64,000 nucleotides of DNA from Romboutsia lituseburensis (GTDB taxonomy: Bacteria; Bacillota; Clostridia; Peptostreptococcales; Peptostreptococcaceae). This document shows positions 62,662 through 64,000 of this stretch, in pieces; within the stretch, counting starts at the first letter, position 1; each line of letters opens with the position of its first letter. The notes under the pieces are model-generated. The model was not told the DNA's origin. It ran no database searches and saw only the letters and a program-made list of their open reading frames with translations. The stretch covers positions 1,488,001-1,552,000 of the forward strand of contig NZ_JANQBQ010000001.1 of the NCBI RefSeq assembly GCF_024723825.1, written 5' to 3'. A program made the position numbers and the translations under genes.

Positions 62662-63099
62662 TTATTTAGAACAATCTTCGCATAATCCATAAAATTTAAC
62701 ATCATGATCAAGTATCTTGAATTTATATAATTCTTGGATTTCCTTTTCTATGCTATCTAGTAAATCTTCTTTTACTTCCATTATTTTTGAACAGTTTTTA
62801 CAAATAAGATGATGATGGTTATGACTGTCATCTTTATCTAAGCATATTTCATATCTTATACAACCATCATCTAAATTAAGCTTCGATATTACCCCTACTT
62901 CGTCTAATAATTGCATTGTTCTATAAACAGTCGCAAGTCCTATTTCAGGGCATTCAACTCTAACTAAATCATATATTTCTTCGCTACTTAAATGTTCTGT
63001 ACTATTTTTTAAAAGTATATCTACTATTGCTCTTCTTTGAGGAGTAATTTTAAATCCTGTTTCTTTCAACTTTTCTTTTAATATTTCCATCGTATTCAT
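62662..63099 (-). CDS. fur: Fur family metal-dependent regulator
   Basis: This 145-residue protein has the Fur winged helix (RRAIVDILLKNSTEHLSSEEIYDLV, GLATVYRTMQLLDEVGVI) and the dimer domain with DDSHNHHHLICKNCSKIMEV; two CxxC pairs (CKNC and CEDC at the end) bind structural zinc. The promoter has two TGATAAT elements, as in Fur boxes, over and beside its -10 region, so iron-dependent self-control is likely. It could in principle be PerR or Zur; the gene context fits Fur. Confidence 0.88.
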   Translation of the reverse strand: MNTMEILKEKLKETGFKITPQRRAIVDILLKNSTEHLSSEEIYDLVRVECPEIGLATVYRTMQLLDEVGVISKLNLDDGCIRYEICLDKDDSHNHHHLICKNCSKIMEVKEDLLDSIEKEIQELYKFKILDHDVKFYGLCEDCSK

Positions 63100-63124
63100 C
63101 TAATATCACCCTTATTTTTTCAAT

Positions 63125-63171
63125 TGATAATCTTTATTAATTATTCTAATTGATAATAAACGTTTTGTCAA
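63125..63171 (-). promoter_or_regulatory. fur promoter with Fur-box-like elements
   Basis: On the minus strand TTGACA (63166-63171) and TAGAAT (63143-63148) are 17 bases apart. TGATAAT appears at 63125-63131, within TGATAATCTTTATTA, and at 63151-63157, matching Fur-box half-sites. Confidence 0.6.
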
Positions 63172-63191
63172 TCCTTTAGCAATCTTATTTA

Positions 63192-64000
63192 TTATTTACC
63201 ATATATAAATTGATGTAAAATTTTTAAATTTTCTTCTTCCTTCCATTTTACAACATACATTCCATCTTCATTAATTTGTCCTTCTTCTCGATACTGCTCT
63301 AATGGGAATTGCATTTGTTTTATATCATAACTTGCTAACTCATGAGCAGAAAAAGCTAAGTTCATAAGTTTATCTAGAGAAATATTAACATCTACATGTC
63401 TTAATACATTTTTCATTATCTTAGGATAATTTGTAACCGAAGTATTTGATAATTTCTTTGCTAAACTTATTAAAATTTTTCTTTGTCTTTCATCTCTTTT
63501 ATATATTGTGTCTAACTTTCTAATTCTAGCATATGCTAAAGCTTGATATCCATTTAATTTTTGAATTCCTTCACTATCTATATATTTTATTTTACCCTTA
63601 TTTTCATCTTTCAAACCATAGCAGTTTTCTATAGTTTTATTTAATGATTCAACTTCTTTTTCTTTCACATCAACTTCTACTCCGCCAAGTATATCAATAA
63701 CCTCAATAAATGAATTAAAGTCAACTACAGCATAATCTTTTATATTTAGCTTAAAATTATCATTTATTGTTTGCAAAAGTAAATCTTCGTTTCCATATGC
63801 ATAAGCATGGTTTAATTTTTCATATCCTTTTCCTGGAATGTTGATTAATGTATCTCTTGCTAGCGATGTTAATTTTAGTGACTTATTTAAATTATCTATT
63901 GTAAGTATTACCATAGTATCAGATCTAGATGCACCTTTTGATTGTCCTCCATCTTTTCCAATTAAAAGTATATTATCCACGAATTTTTCTTTTGATGTTT
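63192..64000 (-). CDS. LCP (LytR-CpsA-Psr) family wall-polymer transferase, C-terminal part
   Basis: The gene enters from the right edge; about 269 C-terminal residues are visible and the N-terminus (membrane anchor) is outside. The core LCP motifs are present: NILLIGKDGGQSKGASRSDTMVILTID, SLARDTLINIPGKGYEKLNHAYAYGN, and YARIRKLDTIYKRDERQRKIL, with the arginines that hold the polyprenyl phosphate. These enzymes attach polymers to peptidoglycan. The frame stays open to the window end, and the GTG near 63980 is not a start. Confidence 0.88.
   Translation of the reverse strand, partial: TSKEKFVDNILLIGKDGGQSKGASRSDTMVILTIDNLNKSLKLTSLARDTLINIPGKGYEKLNHAYAYGNEDLLLQTINDNFKLNIKDYAVVDFNSFIEVIDILGGVEVDVKEKEVESLNKTIENCYGLKDENKGKIKYIDSEGIQKLNGYQALAYARIRKLDTIYKRDERQRKILISLAKKLSNTSVTNYPKIMKNVLRHVDVNISLDKLMNLAFSAHELASYDIKQMQFPLEQYREEGQINEDGMYVVKWKEEENLKILHQFIYGK

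Noticed and set aside
1-64000. CRISPR arrays, tRNA or rRNA genes, insertion sequences, prophage
   Set aside because: No regularly spaced repeats, cloverleaf sequences, transposase or phage genes were seen on either strand.

Overview
The window is a very AT-rich, low-GC Firmicutes chromosome segment. Gene order and protein content point to a spore-forming anaerobe of the Peptostreptococcaceae, the wider Clostridioides difficile relatives. The signs are the run rimP-nusA-ylxR-ylxQ-infB-rbfA-nrnA-truB-ribF-rpsO-pnp, an Acd-like autolysin beside polC, and gerW, scpA/B, dacF, rnj and fur in a row. Almost every gene lies on the minus strand. I assign no species. Family and function calls rest on motifs and gene order seen by eye; no database search was run.

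Layout, low to high coordinate. (1) 1-10 kb: mnmH (cut by the window edge), ftsK/spoIIIE, a tepA-type ClpP-like protease, aspartokinase, ymxH, an M16 peptidase, a YlxY-type deacetylase and pnp. This is a compact version of the Bacillus ylxY-to-spoIIIE block without dipicolinate synthase, asd or dapA. (2) 10-13 kb: degV, then an ECF-transporter S component paired with a class V aminotransferase behind a 12-bp inverted repeat. (3) 13.3-21.2 kb: rpsO, ribF, truB, nrnA, rbfA, infB, ylxQ, ylxR, nusA and rimP. A clear promoter precedes rimP, and an intrinsic terminator lies between promoter and gene, which suggests attenuation. (4) 21.3-33.3 kb, accessory: two Fe-S proteins, a TPR-EAL c-di-GMP phosphodiesterase, a MATE pump with a divergent MerR regulator and a 19-bp-spacer promoter, a lipoprotein, and an ABC permease/ATPase divergent from a GHKL kinase and a LytTR regulator. 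The regulator is split by a -1 frame change. (5) 33.4-38.9 kb: polC, a 528-bp gap with an odd GC-rich element, and a lone HEVGH metallopeptidase. (6) 38.9-45.5 kb: a six-gene corrinoid methyltransferase operon with three UroD-fold proteins, one B12-binding protein, one RACo-like ASKHA reductive activator and one COG0523 GTPase. This is the most system-like accessory block. (7) 45.6-52.2 kb: SH3/glucosaminidase autolysin, an unknown protein, bacteriohemerythrin, a two-gene FAD/Fe-S oxidoreductase and a YwaF-like membrane protein. (8) 52.2-64 kb: a candidate small RNA, a MarR regulator, gerW, a DUF2953 protein, scpB, scpA, an M50 protease, dacF, a SASP-like small protein, an orphan PTS IIB under a cre-like site, a YdjC deacetylase, DUF503, YlbF, RNase J, a YdjM-type protein, fur, and an LCP-family protein cut by the right edge.

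How the parts fit together: the core blocks serve translation and RNA turnover (nusA/infB/pnp/rnj), chromosome segregation (ftsK, scpAB) and sporulation (gerW, dacF, SASP-like protein, ftsK/spoIIIE). The accessory blocks add one-carbon/methyl transfer, drug or peptide export with dedicated regulators, and redox functions. No tRNA, rRNA, CRISPR array, insertion sequence or prophage was seen. Many gene ends carry a strong hairpin followed by a U-run, so operon limits are well defined.
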